Part shown: positions 24,395 through 33,823 of the stretch, one piece after another | How positions within the stretch are numbered: position 1 is the first letter of the stretch | Layout of the letters: every line of letters starts with the position of its first letter | Assembly (NCBI GenBank): GCA_024701455.1 | Contig: JABXYP010000001.1 | Span: 2,918,001 to 2,982,000, forward strand | Direction: 5' to 3' | Length of the DNA: 64,000 nt | Source of the DNA: Bacillus sp. A301a_S52 | GTDB lineage: Bacteria > Bacillota > Bacilli > Bacillales > Salisediminibacteriaceae | Program-made: the position numbers and the translations under genes | The notes under the pieces: generated by a model | What the model saw: the letters and a program-made list of their open reading frames with translations, nothing else | Databases searched by the model: none | What the model was told of the DNA's origin: nothing

Positions 24395-24859
24395 TTATAT
24401 CTCCTTTTCAGGTTTCCCATCGGGATAAGAGGTTTGTTCTAGTTGATCACCAATCCACTTTTCTCCATCCTCCCAATGCTCTTTTTTCCATATTGGAACG
24501 ATTTCTTTAATTCTTTCAATCGCGTACTTACTCCCTGTAAAAGCATCTTCTCTATGAGGAGTAGATACTGCGATAACGACTGCAATATCTGATATATTTA
24601 GTGAGCCAACCCTATGAGTAATAGCTACTTTCGCTTCTGGAAAGCTTGCTTTAATTTCGTCGCCAATTTGTGATAGCTTCTTTTCAGCCATAGGAATGTA
24701 AGCATCGTATTTTAGAAAAACCGTTTTTTTTCCTTTGGTCATTTCTCTTACTGTCCCGATAAATGTCGTTATAGCTCCTGCATTTCTATCTTCAACCTTC
24801 GCAACAACTTCCTCAATTTTTATCGGCTCTTGACAAATCTCAAAATATTTTATTCTCAT
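24395..24859 (-). CDS. moaE: molybdopterin synthase large subunit MoaE
   Basis: A 154-aa cytoplasmic catalytic subunit that forms the dithiolene of molybdopterin with MoaD. Family blocks seen: GAITTFIGTVRE (28-39), the RVGSLNISD pocket (83-91), and YAIERIKEIVPIWKKEHWED, in which Lys118 and Lys125 correspond to the known active-site lysines. The ATG lies inside the end of mobB (20-bp overlap) behind GGGAGAGG, so translation is coupled. Confidence 0.95.
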   Translation of the reverse strand: MRIKYFEICQEPIKIEEVVAKVEDRNAGAITTFIGTVREMTKGKKTVFLKYDAYIPMAEKKLSQIGDEIKASFPEAKVAITHRVGSLNISDIAVVIAVSTPHREDAFTGSKYAIERIKEIVPIWKKEHWEDGEKWIGDQLEQTSYPDGKPEKEI

Positions 24860-25391
24860 CCTCTCCCTTCCCTATAATAGTTGACCTAAACCATGATACG
24901 TACTCTTCTAAACGATGAAAAGTAAATAAAGGAATATTAGTCCTTTTCACTAATACATCTAACAATTTTTCCTCGTAGCAGATGACAGCTTTCACCTCAA
25001 CTGCTTGTTCTAAAAGGGACATATCTTCTTCATGACGGATTAATAATGTTTTTGGTAAAGTCTCATGTTTATAACCTTCAATTAAAAGAATGTCTATTTC
25101 TCCTTTGTGACGATAGAGATTAATATAATCCTTTAATGAAAATTCGTAAGCTAATTGAGAATCCCAAATAAATTCTGAATCAGACGTGACCAATGTAGAG
25201 ACAGCCCCAGCACGCCGATGATGCGACGTATCTTTATCCTCTACTTCTCTCGTCAGTGTCGTCGACTTACCATGATGTTTAATCGTCCCTATCTTATAAC
25301 TAGAAGCTGATAACCTTTTAATAAGTGCTGCCATTATGGTCGTTTTTCCCGAGTTGCTATAGCCTATCACCTGATGAATGATCATACTCAT
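24840..25391 (-). CDS. mobB: molybdopterin-guanine dinucleotide biosynthesis adaptor MobB
   Basis: A 183-aa GTP-binding protein with an N-terminal P-loop (GYSNSGKTT, 9-17), IKHHGKSTT after strand two, and LLIEGYKHE as the Walker B region. MobB binds GTP and assists MobA in attaching GMP to molybdopterin, which is needed for the bis-MGD form used by nitrate reductase. Its ATG overlaps the moeA stop by four bases (ATGA), a tight coupling. The C-terminus is longer than in some MobB proteins but has no extra motif. Confidence 0.93.
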   Translation of the reverse strand: MSMIIHQVIGYSNSGKTTIMAALIKRLSASSYKIGTIKHHGKSTTLTREVEDKDTSHHRRAGAVSTLVTSDSEFIWDSQLAYEFSLKDYINLYRHKGEIDILLIEGYKHETLPKTLLIRHEEDMSLLEQAVEVKAVICYEEKLLDVLVKRTNIPLFTFHRLEEYVSWFRSTIIGKGEDENKIF

Positions 25392-26674
25392 TTCCTCTGT
25401 TTTTCAGGATCTTTTAATGGCATACTACTACCTTCAGTCATTAACATGAGTATGTCTACATCATCTCCGGCTTTATAGCCACGAGTTCCTCCAGGGACAG
25501 CTACAAGAGCATCGGCATAAGCAAGAGACGTGACAACTTGTGATTTATCCATACCGATTGGTTCTGCAATCACGCGTCCTTTTTCGAAGGCAACTTTACT
25601 GCGGATAAAGCGGGTAAACGGGTTGGCCTTCGGGAAATCAACCGTTAATCGTCCCTTGACCGTTTGTAAAAATGGCTTTGGTGAACGGAGCCATTTTCTT
25701 ATCCATGGTCGAGCATATAATTCAAATCCTACAAAGCAGGCTGAAGGGTTTCCAGACAATCCAAATAGTAATTTCCCTTGTTTTTCTGCAACTGTTGTGA
25801 CACTTCCTGGACGCATAGCAATCTTGTTGAATAAAAGCTGAGCTCCTAGTTTTTTATAAATTTCAGGAAGGAAATCAAAATCACCTACAGAGACCCCACC
25901 TGTTGTAATCAAAGCATCCACTTTGTCTAACGCCTCTTCCACTGCTTGATAGCAGAGATTAAAGTCGTCTTTTAATTTGCCAAAATAAACAGGCTCTCCC
26001 CCTGCTTGTCGAATTTGGGATATGACCATGTATGCATTGCTATTTCTTATTTTTCCAGGCTGTAATGGTTCACTTACATCGAGAAGTTCCGTACCTGTTG
26101 CATAAATACCAATGACTGGACGCTTTGTTACAGGTACCTTATCATAACCAAACGTGGCCAACACCGCGATGACTCCTGGTGTTATACACGCTCCTTTGTT
26201 TATGACAGTATCTCCTTCTTTCGTTTCTTCACCCTGTTTAGAAACATAGTCACCTGCTTTAAACGGTCGTGTAATTTTAATCCATTCTAACTCATTTTCC
26301 TCAATCTCTTCAGCTAATTCAAACATGACAACTGCATCACAATTTTCAGGCATAATAGTTCCTGTCATGACCCTTACCGCTTCACCTGGACGTAACGTCT
26401 CGGTAGATACATGACCTGCTCCTACAGTTTCTACTACTTTAAGGAAAACTGGGTTGTCAGTAGATGCTAATTTTGTGTCTGCACTTCTGACAGCAAAACC
26501 ATCAAGCGGTGATCGATCAAAAGGTGGAACAGGATGATCGGCAGTCACATTTCTAGCAAGGTACCTTCCTTCTGCTTCTGCTAGATCGACCCACTCCTCC
26601 CCCCCTTCCTTTGAGAAGCTCATAACTCTTTCAATTGCTTCACTAATTTTTATCGGTTCCCTTAACGTATACAA
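25388..26674 (-). CDS. moeA: molybdopterin molybdenumtransferase MoeA
   Basis: A 428-aa cytoplasmic enzyme that inserts molybdate into adenylylated molybdopterin. Clear blocks are PVPPFDRSPLDGFAVRS, VMTGTIMPENCDAVVMFE, TGGVSVGDFDFLPE and the active-site GLSGNPSACFVGFE. I take the TTG at 26674 as the start because GAGGAG lies eight bases before it and the resulting length matches B. subtilis MoeA. ATG codons at 26701 and further up lack ribosome sites. It is the first gene of the cofactor operon; the promoter is in the AT-rich 26.7-26.9 kb region and I see no Fnr box there. Confidence 0.94.
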   Translation of the reverse strand: MYTLREPIKISEAIERVMSFSKEGGEEWVDLAEAEGRYLARNVTADHPVPPFDRSPLDGFAVRSADTKLASTDNPVFLKVVETVGAGHVSTETLRPGEAVRVMTGTIMPENCDAVVMFELAEEIEENELEWIKITRPFKAGDYVSKQGEETKEGDTVINKGACITPGVIAVLATFGYDKVPVTKRPVIGIYATGTELLDVSEPLQPGKIRNSNAYMVISQIRQAGGEPVYFGKLKDDFNLCYQAVEEALDKVDALITTGGVSVGDFDFLPEIYKKLGAQLLFNKIAMRPGSVTTVAEKQGKLLFGLSGNPSACFVGFELYARPWIRKWLRSPKPFLQTVKGRLTVDFPKANPFTRFIRSKVAFEKGRVIAEPIGMDKSQVVTSLAYADALVAVPGGTRGYKAGDDVDILMLMTEGSSMPLKDPEKQRK

Positions 26675-27110
26675 CGTCGCCACTCCTCTTTCCACAGACA
26701 TACATTCCAATATAAACTTCACAATAACTAAAATAACAATTTAACCTATTATCTTTAATAATAATAGTAACGGTGATATTTTTACAATCAAAAATAAATG
26801 ATACGATTTAAGAAAACCACGTAAGTACTTGTTCACAGTCAATTGAGAACAGGTTATTTAATTCTCCTAAATTTGTCTTATTAATAAGACATGTATTGTT
26901 TTATTTCATAACGATATGTAATCAATTACAATTATGAAAGATGCTCTTTTGAGAATGTTGAAACTTTTCAACTTTAGCGGCAAGTAAAGGGGGGGGGGGT
27001 TAGTATTAACATGCCTTTTCCTAGACATGCTAGTGATATTTTTTTGGTGTTACTACTTAAGTTATTATTTTCTATTTATCTCTTTTAAACTTTAATGTTG
27101 GTATTAGTGC
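26675..27110. other. 436-bp intergenic region with an 11-G tract
   Basis: Holds the moeA promoter region (AT-rich, no confident hexamers) and a run of eleven G at 26989-26999. No gene or repeat-family copy is visible. Confidence 0.6.
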
Positions 27111-27144
27111 AAAAAAACAGAACTCCAAATTTTCTAGGAGTTCT
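27111..27144 (-). terminator. terminator of the paiAB operon
   Basis: AGAACTCC/GGAGTTCT stem, followed on the minus strand by seven T, 33 bases after the paiB stop. Confidence 0.85.
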
Positions 27145-27176
27145 ATTTAATGTTTTTAGCCTCTTCAACATATACA

Positions 27177-27788
27177 TTACCCTTTTATATTTGTCTTCAT
27201 TAATGACGAAATCTGTTGCTCATCTGTAGTTGAGAATTGATCTAGTTGATTAATAACTCGCTCTTGTCGTTGCAATGAGTGGTTTTGACTTAACTTAGCT
27301 TTCCCTTCTAAGTTAGTGATTTTTATTTTGAAACCTTGAACACCTTTGTTCATACTAACAAGTAATTTAGGATCCATATCCTTCAAATTGTATGAACTGT
27401 CTGGATTTTCATATTTCCATACCATCTTTTGTAAATAATCTGTCAACTCCTTTTCGTCTTCTAAAAGTTGGACTTCGCCATAAACATGGACTGCCACATA
27501 ATTCCAGGTTGGTACTGCTTGATTCGTCTCATACCAAGATGGGGAGATATAACAATGAGGACCATGAAAAACAGCTAGGACAGTTTGATTTTCAATATCT
27601 TTCCACTGTGAATTTGGACGAGCAAAATGTCCATATAAATATGTATTCTCTTCGTCCAAAATTAGCGGTAAATGGGTTGCAAATGGCATTCCATTATGTC
27701 TAGAAAAAACAGTCGCAAAACTATGTTCTTCCATTATGTCATAAATCACTTTTTTATCTGCCATTTTAAACTGTGAAGGAATATACAT
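27177..27788 (-). CDS. paiB: FMN-binding PaiB-family protein
   Basis: A 203-aa split-barrel flavoprotein-like protein of the PaiB family: [20 protein letters not shown] at the start, then [31 protein letters not shown] and [13 protein letters not shown]. In B. subtilis paiB lies beside paiA and affects sporulation and protease gene expression; biochemical function is unsettled. It is the last gene of the marR-paiA-paiB unit and ends at a strong terminator. Confidence 0.92.
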   Translation of the reverse strand: MYIPSQFKMADKKVIYDIMEEHSFATVFSRHNGMPFATHLPLILDEENTYLYGHFARPNSQWKDIENQTVLAVFHGPHCYISPSWYETNQAVPTWNYVAVHVYGEVQLLEDEKELTDYLQKMVWKYENPDSSYNLKDMDPKLLVSMNKGVQGFKIKITNLEGKAKLSQNHSLQRQERVINQLDQFSTTDEQQISSLMKTNIKG

Positions 27789-27806
27789 TATAAACCACCT
27801 TTAGAT

Positions 27807-28809
<1,003 letters not shown>

Positions 28810-28831
28810 AACTCCCACCTTATTGTTTTTG

Positions 28832-28846
28832 TTGTATTTGCAACAA
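28832..28846 (-). promoter_or_regulatory. candidate MarR operator, copy 1
   Basis: TTGTATTTGCAACAA, an imperfect palindrome repeated exactly at 28877-28891. It lies 22 bases ahead of the marR start codon. Confidence 0.65.
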
Positions 28847-28876
28847 ATAACCTTTGTTAAGTTTAATTTATTTTTA

Positions 28877-28891
28877 TTGTATTTGCAACAA
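28877..28891 (-). promoter_or_regulatory. candidate MarR operator, copy 2
   Basis: Same 15-mer as 28832-28846, 45 bp away. The flanking ATAACCTT is also repeated, so the duplicated unit is about 25 bp. Confidence 0.65.
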
Positions 28892-29246
28892 AAATAACCT
28901 TGAAAAGATTAAGTAAATGAAATAACTGTTTATGTATTAGTTAACTATTGTTTTTACTTTTCGTATTTTTTAACTATCAAACACGCATTGAAATTTGCCC
29001 TTTTACTACACTTACTGTCTATATTTCCATATGACAGAACCAATTTCATCATACAAAATACCCCTGTAAAAAATGACCATGTGATATAAGCTATTTATCA
29101 TTGTTTGCTTGCTCGTGTTGAAAATTCAATTTTGACATTCATTCCATACTAATGTATTTATTAAACTCTCTCCATTATTTCCTTTTATAATTCAACGTCT
29201 ATGTATAAGCGTCTCTTTAAAGGGAATACCACCTAGAAAACCTCTT

Positions 29247-29280
29247 AAAAAAGCAGTTGTCCCAGCGGACAACTGCTTTT
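29247..29280 (-). terminator. terminator of the ctaG-sco operon
   Basis: AAAAGCAGTTGTCC pairs perfectly with GGACAACTGCTTTT around CAGC, flanked by A- and T-runs. It overlaps the last codon of the SCO gene. The 355 bp to its left (28892-29246) hold no visible gene. Confidence 0.92.
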
Positions 29281-29902
29281 AATTAACGACTGATTTTATA
29301 TCATCTACTGTTACGTCAAGATCAAAACTACTTTCTCCACTATACATTCTCACCACTTGTCCCTCAGGATTTACGAGATAAAACCTCACAGGATGCATTA
29401 TATCATTTTGCTCCGGTAACTTTTGTAGTTGTGCTTTTAAAGAATCTAATGTTAGCGTACTAATATCTTCAAAAGTATATCCCGTTAGAAAATCCCATGT
29501 TTCAAAGTTTGCCCCATACGCCTCGCCGTAATCTTTTAAGCGCTCAGGTGTATCAAATTCAGGGTCAACAGTGAATGATACAATCCTCACATTAATCTCC
29601 TCTTCTTCAAGAGTTTGTTGCAGTTCAGCCATATTGGGGGTCATTACCATACAGACAGTGGGGCAGCGCGTAAAAATAGTTTTCGTTAACCACCATTCTC
29701 CCTCTAATGACTTATTCGTTACGTCTTCACCGTCTTGGTTAACAGCCACAAAATCTGTGATTTCCCAGGCTTCTTCAGCTGTGCTAACATCTATAACAGC
29801 CTCACTTTGTGAAGACTCTGACGTATCTTCATATAAAAAACTACATCCGCTTATCAATAAGAAGACCGTGATAAGCCCTCCAAAAAGTAAATGTTTTTTC
29901 AT
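29279..29902 (-). CDS. SCO1/SenC-family copper chaperone lipoprotein
   Basis: A 207-aa exported lipoprotein (signal peptide to ISGC, Cys20) with a thioredoxin fold. The copper ligands are visible: Cys80 and Cys84 in FTRCPTVC and His170 in IMHPVRFY. SVFT-type strand VSFTVDPEFDTPERL is typical of SCO. It delivers copper to the CuA centre of cytochrome oxidase on the outer membrane face, like B. subtilis YpmQ/BsSco. It lies 17 bases after ctaG on the same strand, so both act in caa3-type oxidase assembly. Confidence 0.93.
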   Translation of the reverse strand: MKKHLLFGGLITVFLLISGCSFLYEDTSESSQSEAVIDVSTAEEAWEITDFVAVNQDGEDVTNKSLEGEWWLTKTIFTRCPTVCMVMTPNMAELQQTLEEEEINVRIVSFTVDPEFDTPERLKDYGEAYGANFETWDFLTGYTFEDISTLTLDSLKAQLQKLPEQNDIMHPVRFYLVNPEGQVVRMYSGESSFDLDVTVDDIKSVVN

Positions 29903-29919
29903 GTGATCCCTCTTTCCAA

Positions 29920-30834
29920 TTAACCTTGGCCTTGATACATGTCATATTCTTTTATCTCTATTTTCGGCGTCATTTCACGGTCACGTTTCATCCATGTTTT
30001 AAACGTAGAACCAATCGCCACACCATACGTTAATTCCTGAATCACTTTCATCATCGCTCCGCCAAACTGTTGATCGTGATAAGGACTTAATAATGTTAAT
30101 GATTGTTCTCCTGAAAAAACTTCGAATGGAATCGTCGCTCCAGGAGGGAGACAATAACTCATAGCTACTGCCCAAGCTGATGCATCTGTATACGTCGCGT
30201 ACAACGCTGTGCCTGAAAAAATAATTAAAGCACATGCAGGTGTAAATAATACCCCGCTTGCAAACATATAACCAATCCGCTTTAGTTCCGATAAGTTATA
30301 GTTTGTTTCAATTCGTGGAATAATGTGCCACCACATGAGTATAGCTGTTAGCAACATACCATTCTGATACACATTATGCCATCCTTCATTCGTCATCAAA
30401 AAATCGAATGTAAATGGCATATGGTAGAATGAAAAGACGGCATTGAAAAGTATAAGACCTAGTATCGGATAACCGAAAACTTTAAAAAATCCACGCACCA
30501 CGTTAAAACGGGTAAAATATCTAAAAAACCATGAAGGAATACCGAGCAATAACAACGGCGGGGCAATGAGATAGACTATTGCCATGGACAGCATATGCAT
30601 ACTAAGCATGATATGACCTAGCACATATAAAGGGCCCCCGAAACCTAAATAAATGGCTAATAATCCTAAATGAAAATATAAAATCCTCCGTGAAGACACC
30701 GGTTTAGCATGAGGAAAACGGTCTCTAAATTTAGTGATAAGCAACCAATAAATTAAACTTACGCCTAGTAAAATGACAATAAGTTCTGGTGTCCATATAG
30801 TCCGTGCAGAGAACGTCGAAAAGAATTGTTCCAT
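29920..30834 (-). CDS. ctaG: cytochrome c oxidase assembly factor CtaG (caa3 type)
   Basis: A 304-aa membrane protein with about seven helices and family blocks HMLSMAIVYLIAPPLLLLG, FNAVFSFYHMPFTFDF and ILMWWHIIPRIETNYNLSEL. Conserved histidines in the helices fit the proposed copper-handling role of Bacillus CtaG in maturation of caa3 oxidase. I chose the ATG at 30834, preceded by AGGGGAT; an ATG 18 bases earlier has no site. It is the first gene of ctaG-sco. An 9+9 bp palindrome at 30923 lies in the divergent promoter region shared with the HAD gene. Confidence 0.92.
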   Translation of the reverse strand: MEQFFSTFSARTIWTPELIVILLGVSLIYWLLITKFRDRFPHAKPVSSRRILYFHLGLLAIYLGFGGPLYVLGHIMLSMHMLSMAIVYLIAPPLLLLGIPSWFFRYFTRFNVVRGFFKVFGYPILGLILFNAVFSFYHMPFTFDFLMTNEGWHNVYQNGMLLTAILMWWHIIPRIETNYNLSELKRIGYMFASGVLFTPACALIIFSGTALYATYTDASAWAVAMSYCLPPGATIPFEVFSGEQSLTLLSPYHDQQFGGAMMKVIQELTYGVAIGSTFKTWMKRDREMTPKIEIKEYDMYQGQG

Positions 30835-30922
30835 TTTTCTATCCCCTATCATTAGCCTTCAATTAAAAACTATTTTATAATGCTCCAAAAAATCGCACAC
30901 ACATATTTTAACATACCTGAAG

Positions 30923-30947
30923 CATGTTATAGTATATTTATAACATG
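30923..30947. promoter_or_regulatory. operator-like perfect palindrome between ctaG and the HAD gene
   Basis: CATGTTATA and TATAACATG are perfect 9-bp inverted arms around a 7-bp spacer. TATAAT at 30950-30955 follows three bases later for the rightward gene, so the palindrome covers that promoter's -35/-10 spacer. The cognate regulator is unknown. Confidence 0.65.
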
Positions 30948-31025
30948 ATTATAATGGAAAAAGCGTTATACCCACGATGGAAATTACAGTAATATAATTT
31001 TCATCATTAATGACAGGAGGCTCAT

Positions 31026-31835
31026 ATGGATTCCCACTTAATCGCCGTTGATCTTGACGGCACTCTACTGACCGATAACAAAACAATATCATCGCGAAAT
31101 CGGGCTGCACTTTTTAAAGCAAGAGAAGCTGGCCATAAAGTAGTCATTGCTACAGGTCGGCCTTACAGAGCAAGTAAAGATTATTATCAACAGCTGGCGT
31201 TAGACAGTCCTATCGTCAACTTCAACGGCGCCTTCATCCATCATCCTTTAGCTCCCGAGACATTTCATACCATTCATACACCTCTTGAAAAAGAAGTTGC
31301 TAAAACAATTATAGAAACATGTGAAACTTTTCGTGTAAAAAATATTATGGTAGAAGTGATAGATGATTACTACCTAAGATACTTAAATAAGGGTTTTGCT
31401 GATGCTTTCACATTAAATCAGTCGCCTTCAGATTATGGAAACCTTCATCGATTATTAACTAAAGATCCTACTTCTTTATTAATTCATCCTGAGGATCACC
31501 ACCACAGTGAGTTAAGAGATTTATTATCTAATGCCCATGCTGAAGTCATTGAACAACGTTCATGGGGTGCTCCTTGGAACGTTATAGAAATTGTAAAGTC
31601 AGGATTAAATAAAGCTATTGGACTCCAAAAAATTGCTGAACATTACCAAATCCCCCAAGAGCACATCATTGCATTTGGGGATGAAGATAATGACTTAGAA
31701 ATGCTTGAATATGCTGGATACGGGGTAGCAATGGACAATGCAATTGATGAATTGAAAGGGGTATCTAACTATCAGACAGACACGAATGAGAAGGATGGAA
31801 TAGCTGTTTTTCTTGAAGATCTTTTTAACTTTTAA
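31026..31835 (+). CDS. Cof-type HAD-superfamily phosphatase
   Basis: A 269-aa cytoplasmic hydrolase of the Cof/YidA (HAD IIB) group. Motif I is DLDGTLL (Asp9 nucleophile, Asp11), motif II is IATGRP, motif III uses the lysine in VKSGLNKA, and motif IV is FGDEDNDLEML. Such enzymes dephosphorylate sugar phosphates or nucleotides; the substrate cannot be told from sequence. It starts after ACAGGAGG and is divergent from ctaG. Confidence 0.92.
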   Translation: MDSHLIAVDLDGTLLTDNKTISSRNRAALFKAREAGHKVVIATGRPYRASKDYYQQLALDSPIVNFNGAFIHHPLAPETFHTIHTPLEKEVAKTIIETCETFRVKNIMVEVIDDYYLRYLNKGFADAFTLNQSPSDYGNLHRLLTKDPTSLLIHPEDHHHSELRDLLSNAHAEVIEQRSWGAPWNVIEIVKSGLNKAIGLQKIAEHYQIPQEHIIAFGDEDNDLEMLEYAGYGVAMDNAIDELKGVSNYQTDTNEKDGIAVFLEDLFNF

Positions 31836-31875
31836 ACGAAATGACACCTGTTGCCTTAAGCATCATGACTCTAAT

Positions 31876-32033
31876 AAAACGAATCTTCAATCAGCGGGAA
31901 TTTCCCTTCATCTCCCACTGATTGGTAGTTGAGTTAATCAGGACATTAGCGGCCGTTAGCTCTCGCCTAGATAGAGTTAGCTCTCCTCTCTATTTTGAGG
32001 CGGGTGTTTTACGGACGCTTATCTGTGATAAAA
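31876..32033 (+). repeat. dispersed palindromic repeat family A, copy 2 (longest)
   Basis: Starts at AAAACGAATCTTCAATCAG, with a head hairpin (AATCAG...CTGATT) not present in short copies. It continues through TTAATCAGGACATTAGCG and the GCCTAGATAGAG / CTCTATTTTGAGGC arms and ends at ACGGACGCTTATCTGTGATA. The two halves can fold into one long imperfect hairpin. Confidence 0.9.
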
Positions 32034-32077
32034 GCTCCATCAACTTTGAATCACGAGATTAAAGGAGGAGAACGAGC

Positions 32078-32542
32078 ATGAGAGTTTATAAAGTGGACAA
32101 ACCCGCTGATAAAATAATCATTAATGGCCTCACAACGTTGATGAGTGAGCAGATGGAAAGCCTCAGTGTTAACGTCGAAAGAAATGCTTTAGCCAACACT
32201 ATCTCCACCGCTTTAAATACAGATTCAGGTGCAGAGTTTTTTGTTGCTGAACGTGATCATCTCTTTGTAGCCGCTGCTTTTTTAAACAGCGGTATCGGGT
32301 TAGATAAAGGCGGTACTTATATTTGGCTAAATGACCTGTATGTTAAGAAAGCATACAGACGACAAGGCATTGCTAGAAAATTATTATTACACGTGCTTTA
32401 TTGGGCAGAACAGAAAGAATTTAATGGGATTGAGCTAGAGACAGGTGTTAATAATGTTGCTACTAAAAAATTGTACAACTCTTTAGGCTTCTATGATATC
32501 GTTTCAAAAAGATACGGTCGCACACTGACACGGCCCGAATAA
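32078..32542 (+). CDS. GNAT-family N-acetyltransferase
   Basis: A 154-aa single-domain acetyltransferase. The acetyl-CoA loop is RRQGIARKLL (about 105-114), preceded by the strand IWLNDLYVKKAY. The last strand is ATKKLYNSLGFYDIVSKRY. The substrate is unknown. AAGGAGG precedes the ATG. It stands alone between a family A repeat and a convergent terminator. Confidence 0.9.
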   Translation: MRVYKVDKPADKIIINGLTTLMSEQMESLSVNVERNALANTISTALNTDSGAEFFVAERDHLFVAAAFLNSGIGLDKGGTYIWLNDLYVKKAYRRQGIARKLLLHVLYWAEQKEFNGIELETGVNNVATKKLYNSLGFYDIVSKRYGRTLTRPE

Positions 32543-32587
32543 TTTTACTGTTCCCACTATCATCAATAATGTTATATAAAAGTAAAA

Positions 32588-32613
32588 CCAGCCGGTTCTA
32601 TAGAACCGGCTGG
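32588..32613. terminator. bidirectional terminator, perfect 26-bp palindrome
   Basis: CCAGCCGGTTCTA and its exact complement TAGAACCGGCTGG abut with no loop base. It lies between the convergent GNAT and NfuN-like genes. Confidence 0.85.
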
Positions 32614-32617
32614 ATAA

Positions 32618-32887
32618 TCACTCATAAACGCTTGTAAAAACAGCTTCAATTTTAGGTAGCAAGGAATCCCAATCTGCATCTACCTCTTTGTTAACTGTCA
32701 CAAAGTCCTGAAAACCAAAGATATTATCTACTCCTTCTAGCACTAGTAGCTCTTTTGCTAACGCGTGGTCTGGCTCGTCACCTTTTTTAAATGAAGCACT
32801 GCCAGAACCTTCAAAAAGCACTTGGTTTGCTGTAAACTTCATTGCATTTGGATTAGGTGTCGGTTCACCTCTAACTTCTATGGCCAT
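32618..32887 (-). CDS. Nfu N-terminal-domain scaffold-like protein
   Basis: An 89-aa protein made only of the Nfu/NifU N-terminal domain: VRGEPTPNPNAMKFTANQ at the start, then LLVLEGVDNIFGFQDFVTVNK. It lacks the CxxC iron-sulfur-binding C-terminal domain of full Nfu proteins, as in Bacillus YpgR-type short members. It may help iron-sulfur protein maturation; activity unproven. AGAGGAGG precedes the ATG. Confidence 0.9.
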   Translation of the reverse strand: MAIEVRGEPTPNPNAMKFTANQVLFEGSGSASFKKGDEPDHALAKELLVLEGVDNIFGFQDFVTVNKEVDADWDSLLPKIEAVFTSVYE

Positions 32888-33046
32888 CGTGATACCTCCT
32901 CTTTATGTAAGTGAATTCATTTTAACATGTTTACTAACGACTTTAAAAGTTCAAACCTTCCCCATGAGTGATTTCTTATAGTTTTTATTCTCATAAGCTT
33001 ATTATATCTCTCGTACAACTGAAAAAAACCAGCGGTCAATAGACAG

Positions 33047-33655
33047 CTAGTATAATGAGCTTTGAATCCTATTTTTTATATTATTTTTACTTTTTACAAG
33101 GTTTGATAATAAGTGTTTTAACGTATTCACACGCTGCCTGTCTTCTTTATCAATCGCTTCTTTTAATTCCATTAAATAATAATCAATTTCACCGTTTATA
33201 ACAAATTGTTCAACAGAAGGATCAACACCCCTGTGTTTGTGTTTGGATTTTAGAGAGCCTGATGAACTCATGTCCGCACCTCCTTCTGTTCTCAAAACTG
33301 AGACAATTTTGCCATGATCGTAATAGCTTACGCAATGCATACCAGCACCAGATGTTCTGACGATGCCACTACCTTCACAGTCCGTCATTAAATCCTCCAA
33401 AGTTAGAGCCAACTCTTCAGTGGTAACTTCTAATTCTTTCACATTCACAATCGTTTTTCTTTCATTTTCTAATAACATAGGAATATGAATTTCTTCATCT
33501 TTGGCATGGATAACAAGCTCAATGCCTTCCTGATCATGTCTCCACGTTAAGCGATAGTTAGAGGCTAATAATTTATGGATAAATGTTTTTAATACTGGAC
33601 GTGGTAGTGCCATTTCAATATCTTTAAAGTGAGCACGGAACAATGATTGACTCAT
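33047..33655 (-). CDS. protein of unknown function, 202 aa
   Basis: I do not recognise this gene. It is a soluble protein with a mixed alpha/beta N-terminal half (FKDIEMALPRPVLKTFIHKL; EEIHIPMLLENERKTIVNVK), a flexible serine/lysine/histidine linker near 130-143 (SSSGSLKSKHKHRG), and a helical C-terminus (INGEIDYYLMELKEAIDKED, RVNTLKHLL). That C-terminus is reminiscent of, but not clearly, an IDEAL-type regulatory helix pair. AAGGAG precedes the ATG. It is divergent from the SNF2 helicase operon. Confidence 0.75.
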   Translation of the reverse strand: MSQSLFRAHFKDIEMALPRPVLKTFIHKLLASNYRLTWRHDQEGIELVIHAKDEEIHIPMLLENERKTIVNVKELEVTTEELALTLEDLMTDCEGSGIVRTSGAGMHCVSYYDHGKIVSVLRTEGGADMSSSGSLKSKHKHRGVDPSVEQFVINGEIDYYLMELKEAIDKEDRQRVNTLKHLLSNLVKSKNNIKNRIQSSLY

Positions 33656-33823
33656 ATAATTGCTCCTTTCAATTCTTCTTAGTTGTCATCCTCTTTCCTC
33701 TTTGTGTAATAACTATTTTATGATCAGACATGAAAAAAAGACATTTATTTTTAAATAATATTTGTTCCCCTATACTTAACCTTGTACAATAGAAGCATCT
33801 ATTGCATGAAGAAGGTGATAACC

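Noticed and set aside
26829..26853. TGTTC...GAACA inverted repeat upstream of moeA as an operator.
   Set aside because: Only five-base arms with a long spacer; expected by chance in this composition.
28877..28891. Read as a CRISPR-like or insertion-site repeat.
   Set aside because: Only two copies with a 30-bp interval, placed at a MarR promoter, so operator duplication is the simpler reading.
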